A stretch of DNA of 58,573 nt from Propionispora hippei DSM 15287 (GCF_900141835.1 NZ_FQZD01000024.1:1-58573), one strand, 5' to 3'. Counted from the first letter of the stretch, positions 35,791 through 44,742 are shown. Numbers and translations are program-made. The notes: generated from the sequence alone by a model not told the origin.

Positions 35791-35951
35791 TAGGACGTCA
35801 CTGATTTATTCACACTGCGCAGGCTGGCGGATCTTTTTCTGTCTGGCTAGTCATCAAACTTTGAAATAGGAATCGTGTTCCTGCGATTTTACTTCCTTGC
35901 CCGCCGAAAAATCTCTCGCCAGGCGACCAGGCTCATTATCGGTGGTTCCCT
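35791..35951. repeat. MITE-like repeat family B, copy 1
   Basis: About 160 bp between CTAGGACGTCACTGATTTAT and ATCGGTGGTTCCC. It aligns by eye along its length with copy 2 at 37345-37514 (shared CTGATTTATTCACAC, TGGCGGATCTTTT, CTTGAAATAGG-like, GATTTTACTTCCTTGCC and GAAAAATCTCTCGCCAG). It has no coding capacity and lies between the beta-CASP and murB genes. Confidence 0.72.
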
Positions 35952-35995
35952 TGACAATAAATAGGACTTGGCAACCGCCAAGCCTGTTCATCATT

Positions 35996-36919
35996 TCATT
36001 CTTCCCCAATAATCCGCACTTCCGGATGAAGCATAACTCCCGCATACTCATATACCCGTTGCTGTACTTCTTCGATCAAGGCCAGGACATCACGGGCTGT
36101 GGCGCCGCCGGCATTAATAATAAAACCGGCATGTTTTTCGGAAACCTGAGCTCCGCCTACCCGCAGCCCTTTTAATCCCGCCTGCTCAATCAAGGTACCG
36201 GCAAAATATCCCGGCGGACGTTTAAAAGTACTGCCAGCACTGGGCAATTCTATCGGTTGCTTGCTTTCGCGGCGCTGTGTAAAATCACACATTCTTTGAT
36301 TGATGTTTCGCTGTTGTCCAAGTAAAAGTTGCACTTCCACTTCATAAATGATGCAATGATTATCCTGAAAAATACTATGCCGGTATCCAAAATCAAGCAT
36401 ATCACGGGTGAAGCGTTTAGCTGTCCCATCCGGGCAGACGGCAGACACAGCCGCCACAATTTGGCTCATTTCACCATCATACGCTCCGGCATTCATAAAC
36501 ACAGCGCCGCCAATGCTGCCCGGGATTCCCACCGCAAATTCCATCCCTGCCAGATGCTGATTCTCCGCGTAACGGGATACATCACCCAAAATAGTACCGG
36601 CACCGGCGATAAGACAGCTTCCCTGCCTTCTTACATAGCTCATATTTTCGCCCAGTTTCAGCACCAAGCCTCTAATCCCCTTGTCCCGCACTAACATATT
36701 GGAACCATTGCCAATCACCGTAACCGGCACTGTGAATTGCTGTGTCAGCTTTAACACGGCCATAATTTCCTGCTCTGAACCAGGCAGAAAAAGATAATCA
36801 GCCGGTCCGCCAATACGAAAAGTCGTATGATTGGCCATCGGCTCCTGCAACAGCAAATGTTCCTCTTTTACAACCTCTTGTAATTTTTTTAAAAACTCAT
36901 TACAGTTATCTTTTTTCAA
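35996..36919 (-). CDS. murB: UDP-N-acetylenolpyruvoylglucosamine reductase MurB
   Basis: A 307-residue FAD-dependent enzyme of peptidoglycan precursor synthesis; it reduces UDP-GlcNAc-enolpyruvate to UDP-MurNAc with NADPH. Signatures: NHTTFRIGGPADYL, TVIGNGSNMLVRD, GIPGSIGGAVFMNAGAYDGEM, PSAGSTFKRP and AGFIINAGGATA. The short C-terminal arrangement is the type II (Gram-positive) form. The start is most likely TTG at 36919, behind AAGGG, which overlaps the upstream ylbF stop by 14 nt; upstream ATG codons have poor spacing. Confidence 0.93.
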   Translation of the reverse strand: MKKDNCNEFLKKLQEVVKEEHLLLQEPMANHTTFRIGGPADYLFLPGSEQEIMAVLKLTQQFTVPVTVIGNGSNMLVRDKGIRGLVLKLGENMSYVRRQGSCLIAGAGTILGDVSRYAENQHLAGMEFAVGIPGSIGGAVFMNAGAYDGEMSQIVAAVSAVCPDGTAKRFTRDMLDFGYRHSIFQDNHCIIYEVEVQLLLGQQRNINQRMCDFTQRRESKQPIELPSAGSTFKRPPGYFAGTLIEQAGLKGLRVGGAQVSEKHAGFIINAGGATARDVLALIEEVQQRVYEYAGVMLHPEVRIIGEE

Positions 36920-37256
36920 TAAAATCCAGCCCTTCAGCAGTTGCATCTCCAATAATTTTATAAACATCTCCCATCATGCGCTGAAACCGCATATAGGCCT
37001 GTAAAAAGTCACGGGCCTTGGTATTCAGTGCCAGGACTTCATACATTTTATGCAACTGAGCCGTTTTATTTTTGTCTTCCGGTTTTCCCGACATAATTTC
37101 AAATTCCAGTTCCATCTGCTTGGCGATGAATTCCTGGATCATCTTCTTTGCCTGTTCATCCGTATCTATGGCTTGTTTAACCGTCATAAACTCACGATAT
37201 TCCGTCGAATGTTTCAAGGCATCGGCTAAATCATGGGCTTTATCATATATGCTCAT
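36906..37256 (-). CDS. YlbF/YmcA-family regulator (DUF964)
   Basis: A 116-residue all-helical protein (MSIYDKAHDLADALKHS, AKKMIQEFIAKQMELEFEIM, LNTKARDFLQAYMRFQRMMGD) of the YlbF/YmcA family, members of which act with YaaT on RNA processing and development in Bacillus. ATG at 37256 follows GGAGGATATA. Its 3' end overlaps murB. The partner proteins are not in the window. Confidence 0.86.
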   Translation of the reverse strand: MSIYDKAHDLADALKHSTEYREFMTVKQAIDTDEQAKKMIQEFIAKQMELEFEIMSGKPEDKNKTAQLHKMYEVLALNTKARDFLQAYMRFQRMMGDVYKIIGDATAEGLDFIEKR

Positions 37257-37344
37257 TATATCCTCCATCTTATCCTCATCAATTAGGATATGCTTATTTA
37301 CAGTACTCCATGCAGCGCTTAGCGCTGTGATGACACTTCTTTAT

Positions 37345-37514
37345 CTAGGGAACCACTGATTTATTCACACCGCGCATCCTGGCGGATCTTTTCCCGTCTA
37401 GCTGCGTCAGTAAAACCTTGAAATAGGGTCCGCTATTCCTGCGGTTTTACTTCCTTGCCAGCCGAAAAAATCTCTCGCCAGACTGGCAGGCTCATTACAT
37501 CAGCGGTTCCCTAG
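37345..37514. repeat. MITE-like repeat family B, copy 2 (best preserved ends)
   Basis: A 170-bp element with near-perfect terminal inverted repeats CTAGGGAACCACTGAT (left) and ATCAGCGGTTCCCTAG (right). The right terminus runs 15 bp into the endonuclease IV-like gene and supplies its last codons and TGA stop. The core matches copies 1 and 3. No transposase is encoded, and no flanking target-site duplication is obvious. Confidence 0.8.
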
Positions 37515-38366
37515 GCCCAACAACCGGAAATACATTTCCTGCATTTGCCTGGCATCAGCCGCCTGTGTGCCGGCTGATTCACAAATAATCCGCGGTGTAT
37601 AACCCCGCTCGGCGCATAGCTCCAATAGCGGCTCATGCGGTGGTCCGAAAGGATCGGCAAAGGTCCAGTGTCTTTTTTCTCCCGCTTTGGTAAATTCAAT
37701 CTTGCTAAAATGAATATGCAGATGCTTAGCAATTTCAGCACCTAATTCTTCGCTAATCCGGTCAAAAACCGCCGCGTATTCTTCCTTGCGGGTATATCCA
37801 CCGGCACTGACGGCATGAAGATGTCCGAAATCAACAGCCGGAATGACCCAGGGCGACATCCGGCAAAGAGCCAGAACCTCCTCCAGATTTCCCAGTTGGT
37901 TCTGTTTGCCCATGGTTTCCGGGGCCAAATATATGCCGCTCAACCCTTCCTTCTCTACCTCATTCAACACCGCAGCAAACGAGGTTTTCGCTTTTTCCAG
38001 CGCTGTCTCCCGCGATTCCTTACCACAACCGCCCATATGAAAAACAATCCGGTCTGCCCCCAGCCAATGCGCCACCCGTAGGGAGCGGATAAAATGCTGT
38101 ACCGTATTGGCTGAAATTTGGGCATCATTAGTGGCCAGACTGATATAATAGGGGGCATGTATACTAAGCCGTATGCCATGTTCCATAGCTGTTTGCCCTA
38201 TGGCACGGGCCGTTGCTTCCTTTACGCGTGCACCACGGCTGCACTGATATTCGTAGGCGGTAAGCCCGTGTTCTGCCAGCCAGGGCGGCATCTCCACCGA
38301 GGCTTTATGCCCGGAATGATAGAATGCATCCGGATTGCCAGCCGAGCCAAATAATGCGTAAGACAT
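37500..38366 (-). CDS. Endonuclease IV-like TIM-barrel protein
   Basis: A 288-residue AP endonuclease-2/xylose-isomerase-like barrel: IRLSIHAPYYISLA, ADRIVFHMGGCGKESRE, APETMGKQNQLG, VIPAVDFGHLHAV, HLHIHFSKIEF and PRIICESAG, with the conserved metal-binding His, Glu and Asp residues. It resembles deoxyribonuclease IV (Nfo), which cleaves at abasic sites, but the sequence diverges and the exact activity is unproved. The C-terminal GLGNR and stop lie in repeat B2. ATG follows AAGGTGATTGG. It is followed by trmL in the upstream direction with a 4-nt gap. Confidence 0.8.
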   Translation of the reverse strand: MSYALFGSAGNPDAFYHSGHKASVEMPPWLAEHGLTAYEYQCSRGARVKEATARAIGQTAMEHGIRLSIHAPYYISLATNDAQISANTVQHFIRSLRVAHWLGADRIVFHMGGCGKESRETALEKAKTSFAAVLNEVEKEGLSGIYLAPETMGKQNQLGNLEEVLALCRMSPWVIPAVDFGHLHAVSAGGYTRKEEYAAVFDRISEELGAEIAKHLHIHFSKIEFTKAGEKRHWTFADPFGPPHEPLLELCAERGYTPRIICESAGTQAADARQMQEMYFRLLGLGNR

Positions 38367-38370
38367 CCAA

Positions 38371-38829
38371 TCACCTTAAATTAATAAAATTTTGCTGCCG
38401 CAAACCCTCGTATACTACAATAGCCACCGCGTTTGATAAATTTAAAGAACGGGCCTCATTCAACATAGGAATCCTAATGCAATTTTCGTGATTTGCCGTC
38501 AACAAAGCTTCCGGCAGGCCAGCGGTTTCTTTGCCAAATACTAAGAAATCATCGGCCTGATAGGTCATTTCCGTATAGTGCTTCGACGCTTTTGTTGTAT
38601 TAAAATAAAAATTATGCCCTGCATAGGCGGCAGCCACCTCAGCAAAAGACTCATGAATATGTACTTTGACCAAGTGCCAATAGTCCAGACCGGCACGCTT
38701 TAAATAACGGTCTTCTATGGAGAAACCAAGCGGTTTTACTAAATGAAGCTCACTGTTTGTCGCTGCACATAACCGGGCAACATTTCCCGTATTGCCGGGA
38801 ATTTCTGGTTCAACTAAAACGATATGCAT
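38371..38829 (-). CDS. trmL: tRNA (cytidine/uridine-34-2'-O)-methyltransferase TrmL
   Basis: A 152-residue SPOUT methyltransferase. Signatures: MHIVLVEPEIPGNTGNVARL at the start, LVFGKETAGLP, and the C-terminal trefoil-knot IRIPMLNEARSLNLSNAVAIV. TrmL methylates the wobble base ribose of tRNA-Leu with S-adenosylmethionine. 152 aa is the normal length. It overlaps no neighbour, lies 4 nt from the downstream barrel gene, and both are probably one transcript. Confidence 0.94.
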   Translation of the reverse strand: MHIVLVEPEIPGNTGNVARLCAATNSELHLVKPLGFSIEDRYLKRAGLDYWHLVKVHIHESFAEVAAAYAGHNFYFNTTKASKHYTEMTYQADDFLVFGKETAGLPEALLTANHENCIRIPMLNEARSLNLSNAVAIVVYEGLRQQNFINLR

Positions 38830-38928
38830 ATTCTATCACCTACCATTCTGACGAAACCTATACCGAGTATGATTGTAACATTAAACGAACATTCCTGCAA
38901 AAAATGTTTTAAAATCCGCTACCCCTCT

Positions 38929-40092
38929 TCATAGCAGCTTCAAAGCAGTCCTGACCAAAAATTCCGTTCCATAGGACAAGGCTGCCTCATCAATATCAAA
39001 TTTCGGATGATGCTGCGGATAAATAATGCCTTTAGCCGGATTCCCACTCCCGATAAAGAAAAAACCGCCCGGAATTTTCTCCTGATAACAGGAAAAATCC
39101 TCACCGCTCATCACCGGCGGTATTTCCAGCACCTTATCCGCTCCTACGATCTCGGCACCAGCCAGCATCCCCTGTTTGACAATCTCCGGCGCGTTGATTA
39201 CCGGCGGGCACCCAGTTCCTTTTTTAAAGGTACAGGTAGTTCCCGTTGCCACGCCTATGCCCTGAACAATTTGTTCTATCCGGAAAAGAATAGCCTGCCG
39301 CAGCTCCGAATTAAAGGTACGTATCGTTCCTCTGATCGTAGCCGTATCGGGAATGACATTATATACATTCCCGGACTGGAAAGAACATACGGAAAGTACG
39401 GCTGAATCCATCGGGTCAACATTCCGGCTGACCACCGTATTGAGCGCTAATACAATCTGTGTTCCCGCTAATAAGGCATCAACCGTCTGATGCGGCATAG
39501 ACCCATGGCCGCCACGGCCCTGAACGGTAATGATAAATTCATCGGGTGATGCCATCATCGGACCATAGGTACTTCCGATGGTTCCGACTGCCAAGGCCTG
39601 CCATAAGTGAACGCCAATAATCGACACAACGCCGTCAAGAGCTCCCTCTTTAATTAAAGACATGGCACCACTAGGCGGCTCTTCTTCCGTAGGCTGAAAC
39701 AAAAGCCGTACGGTTCCGCTGAACTCTTTATATTCCGACAGAATTTGGGCCACCCCCAGCAACATAGCGGTGTGGCCGTCATGGCCGCAGGCATGGCAAA
39801 CACCATCATGTACCGAATGATATTCAGCGGTTCCTTCGTCCTGAACTTTCAAAGCGTCCATATCCGCCCGTACTGCCACGGTTTTCCCCGGCCTGGTTCC
39901 TTCAATTTCAACAACCACTCCCGTACCGGCGGCCTTACGCGGCCGGAGACCAATAGCCGTCAATTCTTCCATAATTTTTTTCTGCGTATTGAACTCTTTT
40001 CCGCTGACCTCCGGATATTTGTGAAAATGGCGGCGCAGCAGAATAACTTTCTCAGCATATTGTTTTACAAGTAAACCGATCTTATCATCCAT
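38929..40092 (-). CDS. M20-family amidohydrolase
   Basis: A 387-residue zinc-dependent amidohydrolase of the IAA-amino acid hydrolase/HipO/YkuR group. It has VAVRADMDALKV, CHACGHDGHTAMLLGVA, LFQPTEEEPPSGA, GRGGHGSMPHQTVDAL and PPVMSGEDFSCYQEKIPG. Likely substrates are N-acyl amino acids (hippurate, N-acetyldiaminopimelate and others); the choice cannot be made here. Cytosolic. Its ATG follows AGAGGTTAACC. Confidence 0.9.
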   Translation of the reverse strand: MDDKIGLLVKQYAEKVILLRRHFHKYPEVSGKEFNTQKKIMEELTAIGLRPRKAAGTGVVVEIEGTRPGKTVAVRADMDALKVQDEGTAEYHSVHDGVCHACGHDGHTAMLLGVAQILSEYKEFSGTVRLLFQPTEEEPPSGAMSLIKEGALDGVVSIIGVHLWQALAVGTIGSTYGPMMASPDEFIITVQGRGGHGSMPHQTVDALLAGTQIVLALNTVVSRNVDPMDSAVLSVCSFQSGNVYNVIPDTATIRGTIRTFNSELRQAILFRIEQIVQGIGVATGTTCTFKKGTGCPPVINAPEIVKQGMLAGAEIVGADKVLEIPPVMSGEDFSCYQEKIPGGFFFIGSGNPAKGIIYPQHHPKFDIDEAALSYGTEFLVRTALKLL

Positions 40093-40192
40093 GGTTAACC
40101 TCTATGCAATTTATTTTTTTACAACATAAATTCGCTATTTTTAAGAATAACCCTCCTAAGACATCTTTTTTTACAAGCTTGCGCGTTTGCAT

Positions 40193-40243
40193 AAAAAAAC
40201 TCCCGACAACCGCCAATACAGGTATTGTGCGCATTGTCAGGAG
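40193..40243 (-). terminator. Intrinsic terminator of ilvD
   Basis: On the minus strand CTCCTGACAA (40243-40234) pairs with TTGTCGGGAG (40209-40200) and TTTTTTT follows. The hairpin loop contains an inner GCGC/ACAATAC segment. It lies 16 nt beyond the ilvD stop. Confidence 0.85.
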
Positions 40244-40258
40244 GTATCATACTTCTCC

Positions 40259-41911
40259 CTACTTTACAACGGCTCCGGTGCTGGCCGAAGTTACCATTCT
40301 CATGTACCTTGCCAGATAGCCGCCCTTCACCTTAGGCTCCGGTGCCGACCATTCATCCCGACGCCGCGCCAGTTCCTCTTCCAATATAACGACTTCCAGT
40401 TTCCGTTCCGGAATATCAATGCTGATTATATCGCCCTCTTTGACCAACGCAATCGCCCCTCCCTCGGCTGCTTCGGGAGAGATGTGCCCAATACAGGCGC
40501 CTCTGGTTGCGCCGCTGAAACGCCCGTCAGTTAGCAAGGCCACCCGCAGTCCCATACCGGCAATAACCGCAGTGGGGTTAAGCATCTCACGCATCCCGGG
40601 TCCGCCTTTAGGCCCTTCATAGCGGATTACCACCACTTCCCCATTGTTTACCTGTTTGCCGATAATTGCTTCAATGGCTTCATCCTCAGAATTAAACACT
40701 CTTGCCGGACCTTTGAACACCAGCATATCTTCGGCTACCGCACTTTCTTTTACCACCGCACCATCCAACGCCAAGTTACCGTGCAGTATGGCAATGCCGC
40801 CTCGCTTGCGGTACGGTTCCTCAATAGTCTTAATGACATCAGGCCGCCTAGTCACGGCCTGTTCAATCCTTGAGCCAATCGTTCCATCTACCGTCAACGC
40901 ATCGGTATGAATGATTCCCGTTTTAGATAATTCCCGCATAACCGCCGGAATCCCCCCAGCTTCGTTTAAATCCTGCAAATGATGTATACCGGCCGGGCTT
41001 AGTTTGGTAATATAAGGCGTTTTCAAGCTAATCTCATTAAATAAATCCAACGGCAATTCCACTTCCGCCTCATGAGCAATGGCTGTTAAATGGAGCACCG
41101 TATTGGAGGAACCGCCAATTCCCATATCCACGGCAATAGCGTTTTCAAAAGCCTTTTTGGTAAGAATATCACGGGGTTTCACGTCACGCTTAACCAAATC
41201 CAAGATGACCTGCCCGGCTTTTTTAGCCAGCATCTTGCGCGCCCCAAAATGAGCGGCGGGTATGGTTCCATTGCCCGGCAGTCCCATTCCCAGCACTTCT
41301 GTCAAACAGTTCATCGTGTTTGCTGTAAACAAGCCGGCACAGGAGCCACAGCCAGGACAGGCAGACTTTTCCATATCATCCATTTCCTCTGCACTGATCT
41401 TTCCAGCCTCATATAGTCCGGCAGCTTCAAACATTTGCGTTACGCTGACATCTTTTCCTTGATAGCGCCCGGCCATCATAGGACCGCCGCTGACTACCAC
41501 ACAGGGAATATTAATCCGTGCTGCAGCCATGAGCATACCCGGCACGATTTTATCACAGTTCGGAATAAGTACCAGGCCGTCAAAGGCGTGTCCCATGGCG
41601 ACAGCCTCAATGGAATCAGCAACCAGTTCTCTGCTGGCCAAAGGATATTTCATTCCCTGATGTCCCATGGCAATCCCATCGCAAATACCAATAGCCGGAA
41701 ACTCCAAGGGAGTCCCACCTGCGGCCGCTACGCCCAGTTTTACGGCTTCAGCGATGGAACGCAGGTGAATATGCCCCGGAATAATTTCATTAAATGCATT
41801 AACAACGCCAATCAGTGGTTTATTCAAATCTTCAGGTGTATACCCCATGGCATAGAATAACGACCTGTGAGCCGCTCTTGTGGACCCTTTTTTTACAATA
41901 TCACTACGCAT
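40259..41911 (-). CDS. ilvD: Dihydroxy-acid dehydratase IlvD
   Basis: A 550-residue Fe-S enzyme of branched-chain amino acid and pantothenate synthesis; it dehydrates 2,3-dihydroxy-isovalerate and -methylvalerate. Diagnostic: [42 protein letters not shown]-like segments and [22 protein letters not shown]. It starts [18 protein letters not shown] at 41911, after GAAGGAT; a 25-residue upstream extension is rejected. The rest of the ilv pathway is not in the window. The 268-nt upstream region contains no attenuator that I recognise. Confidence 0.96.
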   Translation of the reverse strand: MRSDIVKKGSTRAAHRSLFYAMGYTPEDLNKPLIGVVNAFNEIIPGHIHLRSIAEAVKLGVAAAGGTPLEFPAIGICDGIAMGHQGMKYPLASRELVADSIEAVAMGHAFDGLVLIPNCDKIVPGMLMAAARINIPCVVVSGGPMMAGRYQGKDVSVTQMFEAAGLYEAGKISAEEMDDMEKSACPGCGSCAGLFTANTMNCLTEVLGMGLPGNGTIPAAHFGARKMLAKKAGQVILDLVKRDVKPRDILTKKAFENAIAVDMGIGGSSNTVLHLTAIAHEAEVELPLDLFNEISLKTPYITKLSPAGIHHLQDLNEAGGIPAVMRELSKTGIIHTDALTVDGTIGSRIEQAVTRRPDVIKTIEEPYRKRGGIAILHGNLALDGAVVKESAVAEDMLVFKGPARVFNSEDEAIEAIIGKQVNNGEVVVIRYEGPKGGPGMREMLNPTAVIAGMGLRVALLTDGRFSGATRGACIGHISPEAAEGGAIALVKEGDIISIDIPERKLEVVILEEELARRRDEWSAPEPKVKGGYLARYMRMVTSASTGAVVK

Positions 41912-42130
41912 ATCCTTCAACCACCCTGTTATATTTTTTATCCAGCCAGTCATGGCGGTATATTTCCCGGTTTGCCGGAAAATCACCCGACATCAGCAAT
42001 TGCTTTTTCCAATGTGAAACGGAAAAACCGACTGCTATTGTTTGGTTTTCTGCTATATTCCATATTTATATCCAATATCCTGCTACAAAACATAGGTATT
42101 TTTAAACACACAGTTACAAAAAAGCATAAT

Positions 42131-42160
42131 AAAAAAGCTGCCACCCCATGTAGCAGCTTA
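42131..42160 (-). terminator. Intrinsic terminator after the ymaF-like gene
   Basis: AAGCTGC and GCAGCTT stems around ATGGGGTG with TTTTTT on the minus strand. It lies about 20 nt beyond the ymaF-like stop. Confidence 0.8.
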
Positions 42161-42179
42161 AAAATGATACATATATCGC

Positions 42180-42623
42180 TTATTCTTCTACCGGTAATCC
42201 ATCCTCACGATACTTTTTATTCTTGCTCTTATGATGGTTGTCATCACAATCGGTATCGTCATCAGTATCATCATCACAGTCCGGCGCTAAGCCGGCAACT
42301 GCGGCAAAACTATGACAATGCCCGCAATCGCGGCTGGTGTCTCCTTCAAAATAATGGGTGTGGGTATCGTCAGGCATATCGATTGCCGGTCCTGATACAA
42401 CATCAAACCAGTGCCAGTGTCCGTCGCCCTTGCCTGCAAAAAAGGATGTACGTCCTCTCACGCGGTGTACGTGAGAATTCCCCGCTTCGCGGGCAGGGCC
42501 GGTAACAGCCTGCATAATATGTTGATGATCGTCAGCCACATTAGTTATGGTATTGAACGTATGCACATGGATCGTATGCCTGTCGTCTTGATCCACTGAA
42601 TTAATCCGCCCTTCGTCAGCCAT
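42180..42623 (-). CDS. YmaF-family histidine-rich protein
   Basis: A 147-residue protein with repeated His-x-His units: HTIHVHTF, DDHQHIMQAVTGPA, NSHVHRVRGRTSF, GDGHWHWFDVVSGPAI and DTHTHYFEGDTS. This is the YmaF family pattern, seen in Bacillus and clostridia. An Asp/Cys-rich region (DCDDDTDDDTDCDDNHHKSK) follows at about 115-135 and looks like a low-complexity metal-binding or charged tail not present in all members. No signal peptide. ATG has AGGAGGAGG upstream. Possible metal buffering or spore-related role; unproved. Confidence 0.82.
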   Translation of the reverse strand: MADEGRINSVDQDDRHTIHVHTFNTITNVADDHQHIMQAVTGPAREAGNSHVHRVRGRTSFFAGKGDGHWHWFDVVSGPAIDMPDDTHTHYFEGDTSRDCGHCHSFAAVAGLAPDCDDDTDDDTDCDDNHHKSKNKKYREDGLPVEE

Positions 42624-42794
42624 TTTTCCTCCTCCTAATCATTGATTTAGACTAGCCATTATCAGGTCCACTATATATTACGCGGTGGTAAGCAATAAAG
42701 TTACAAAACAAGGCTACTTTAATAGCTCCCGGTTCCGTCTGCCGGAAATTTATATTATCGGTTTTCAGCATTTTGTTATATAATAAAAGTATCT

Positions 42795-42940
42795 GACGAA
42801 GGGTGCCTGTCACACTCCGGAGGACAAACCTATTTTTTTCTGCAAGCAAGGGCTGTATGCCTGCGCATAGGAAGACCATCTACCTGCCATGTTCTACGGG
42901 CCGGCCTTCTTATTGTGTGAAGAAGGCCTTTTTTATCATC
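42795..42940 (+). promoter_or_regulatory. Candidate attenuator/riboswitch-like leader before the TM1266-hydG pair
   Basis: A TATAAT-like -10 lies near 42776-42781. The 145 nt that follow contain a stem CCTAT...ATAGG (about 42830-42876) with an inner GCAAGCA/TGCCTGC pairing. They end in the terminator GGCCTTCTT-ATTGTGT-GAAGAAGGCC plus T6 (42910-42941). The early GAAGG can alternatively pair with CCTTC in the terminator's 5' arm. This makes a two-state attenuator plausible. The 377-nt region between ymaF and the regulator has no other gene. I do not recognise a known riboswitch class. Confidence 0.5.
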
Positions 42941-43000
42941 TTTTTGAAGCAACTACTCTCCGCAAAGCGATCATTTCTTCTATTTAAGGAGGCGGCCTAC

Positions 43001-43270
43001 ATGTCCAAACGGATTGGTGTTGTCGGCATCATTATTGAAGACCCTAAAAATGTAGCCCACCGGGCTAATGCGATACTCTCACAATATAGTCACCTGATTA
43101 CCGGCCGCATGGGCATCCCAAACCATAAGGAAAATGTGGGGGTCATCGCACTTATTATCGAAGGAAATACCGACGAAGTCGGCGCTCTGACAGGAAAACT
43201 TGGCAATCTTCCCGGCGTAACAGTAAAATCTGCCCTTACTGCAAAAACTATTGAAAAGGGAGAGAAGTAA
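43001..43270 (+). CDS. TM1266-family [FeFe]-hydrogenase system putative regulator
   Basis: An 89-residue ferredoxin-like-fold (ACT/NikR-C-like) protein, MSKRIGVVGIIIEDPKNVA..., of the TM1266 'iron-only hydrogenase system regulator' family, members of which commonly lie next to hydEFG genes. It keeps NAILSQYSHLITGRMGIP, HKENVGVIALIIEG and LPGVTVKSAL. The start at 43001 has AAGGAGG; the open frame continues upstream without a ribosome-binding site. It is 2 nt from hydG, so co-expressed. Its molecular role is not established. Confidence 0.9.
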   Translation: MSKRIGVVGIIIEDPKNVAHRANAILSQYSHLITGRMGIPNHKENVGVIALIIEGNTDEVGALTGKLGNLPGVTVKSALTAKTIEKGEK

Positions 43271-43272
43271 GC

Positions 43273-44700
43273 ATGATTGATGAAAAAGAACGGACAAGCG
43301 ATGCCTTTATTGACGACTCACTGATTTGTCAGCTTTTAGCTGATGCTAAAGTAAAAGCGAGAGATCCCGGCATCGTAAAACAGATTTTAGCCAAAGCGCT
43401 CGGTTATCAGGGCTTATCCGCTGCCGAAGCCGCAACCCTTCTTGAAGTAAACGATTCCGACCTGCTGGAAGAATTATTTGCAGCTGCCTCGACCATTAAA
43501 GAAGCAATTTACGGAAAACGGATTGTTCTGTTTGCTCCCCTTTACATTGCCAACTACTGTATAAACAACTGTACTTACTGTGGCTATCGCCAGGCAAATC
43601 ACCAGCATCGCCGCCGGTTGACAATGGATGAGATCAGGCGGGAAGTGGAAGTTTTAGAATCCATGGGACACAAACGGCTGGCGGTAGAAGCCGGTGAAGA
43701 TCCGCTCAACTGTTCGATTGATTATGTGGTTGAAGCATTACAGGCCATTTATAGCGTTAAGTCCGGCAATGGTGCGATTCGCCGGGCCAATGTGAACATT
43801 GCGGCAACAACCATTGACGAATATAAAAAACTTAAGAGCGCAGGCATCGGAACCTATATTCTTTTTCAGGAAACCTACAACCGTCCAATGTACGCCAAGC
43901 TTCATGCCAGTGGACCGAAAACCGACTACAATTGGCACACCACGGCGATGGACCGTGCTATGCAGGCAGGTATTGACGATGTCGGCATCGGCGTGCTGTT
44001 TGGTTTATATGATTATAAATACGAAGTAACTGCTATGCTTCTGCATGCGGCTCATCTGGAAGCTACCTACGGAGTCGGCCCCCATACGATTTCAGTGCCG
44101 CGCCTGCGTCCGGCACCGGGCATTACGCTTTCCACATTCCCCTATCTGGTCGACGACACGGCCTTTCAAAAAATAATAGCTGTAATACGTCTGGCAGTCC
44201 CTTACACGGGCATCATTCTTTCTACAAGAGAGGACTCGGCTTTTCGTGACATATTAATTAACTATGGTGTATCCCAAATCAGTGCCGGTTCCTGCACCGG
44301 CGTCGGCGGTTATCAGGAAGCTTATCATCCCGATACAGTGCCGGCCAGTGCAGCCCAATTTGAACCGGCCGACAATCGCTCACCGGAGGAAATTATCCGG
44401 ATGTTATGCGAACATGACTTTATCCCGAGCTATTGTACGGCCTGCTACCGCCAGGGACGCACCGGCGACCGCTTCATGCGTCTGGCCAAAAGCGGCGAAA
44501 TACAAAATGTCTGTTTGCCCAATGCCTTGCTGACTTTCCAGGAATATTTACTGGATTACGCGACAGATGAACAGACCAAGGCCAGCGGTGAAAAGATGAT
44601 TCAAAACGCCCTCGCTACCATTCCTCAGGAAAGTATCCGCCAACAGACAATAAAACGCCTGAAGGAAATCACGGAAGGTTCACGTGATTTATACTTTTAA
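43273..44700 (+). CDS. hydG: [FeFe]-hydrogenase maturase HydG
   Basis: A 475-residue radical SAM enzyme that cleaves tyrosine to supply CO and CN for the hydrogenase H-cluster. The SAM cluster Cys96, Cys100 and Cys103 lie in CINNCTYCGYR. The second cluster site is the C-terminal C388-x2-C391-x22-C414 motif, intact. VARRIGxx features of a simple ThiH are replaced by HydG-specific DYNWHTTAMDRAMQAG. ATG has GGGAGAG upstream. hydE, hydF and the hydrogenase itself are not in the window. A terminator follows directly. Confidence 0.95.
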   Translation: MIDEKERTSDAFIDDSLICQLLADAKVKARDPGIVKQILAKALGYQGLSAAEAATLLEVNDSDLLEELFAAASTIKEAIYGKRIVLFAPLYIANYCINNCTYCGYRQANHQHRRRLTMDEIRREVEVLESMGHKRLAVEAGEDPLNCSIDYVVEALQAIYSVKSGNGAIRRANVNIAATTIDEYKKLKSAGIGTYILFQETYNRPMYAKLHASGPKTDYNWHTTAMDRAMQAGIDDVGIGVLFGLYDYKYEVTAMLLHAAHLEATYGVGPHTISVPRLRPAPGITLSTFPYLVDDTAFQKIIAVIRLAVPYTGIILSTREDSAFRDILINYGVSQISAGSCTGVGGYQEAYHPDTVPASAAQFEPADNRSPEEIIRMLCEHDFIPSYCTACYRQGRTGDRFMRLAKSGEIQNVCLPNALLTFQEYLLDYATDEQTKASGEKMIQNALATIPQESIRQQTIKRLKEITEGSRDLYF

Positions 44701-44701
44701 A

Positions 44702-44742
44702 AACCCTGTGGACCGGAGTTTTTTTCTCCGGTCCACAGGGTT
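44702..44742. terminator. 17-bp inverted repeat between hydG and tyrA
   Basis: AACCCTGTGGACCGGAG (44702-44718) pairs with its complement (44726-44742) around a T7 loop. It lies 2 nt after the hydG stop and 15 nt before the tyrA stop, so it serves convergent genes. Confidence 0.8.

Noticed and set aside
41912-41986. 25-residue N-terminal extension of IlvD
   Set aside because: Family length (about 550 aa) and the [10 protein letters not shown] start favour 41911.
42795-42940. 6S RNA, SRP RNA or a known riboswitch
   Set aside because: None of the diagnostic sequences I know (for example the SRP tetraloop region or cobalamin, SAM and c-di-GMP cores) could be found.
42803-43000. N-terminal extension of the TM1266-like protein
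   Set aside because: The upstream frame contains the leader's terminator and lacks a ribosome-binding site; the ATG at 43001 has AAGGAGG.
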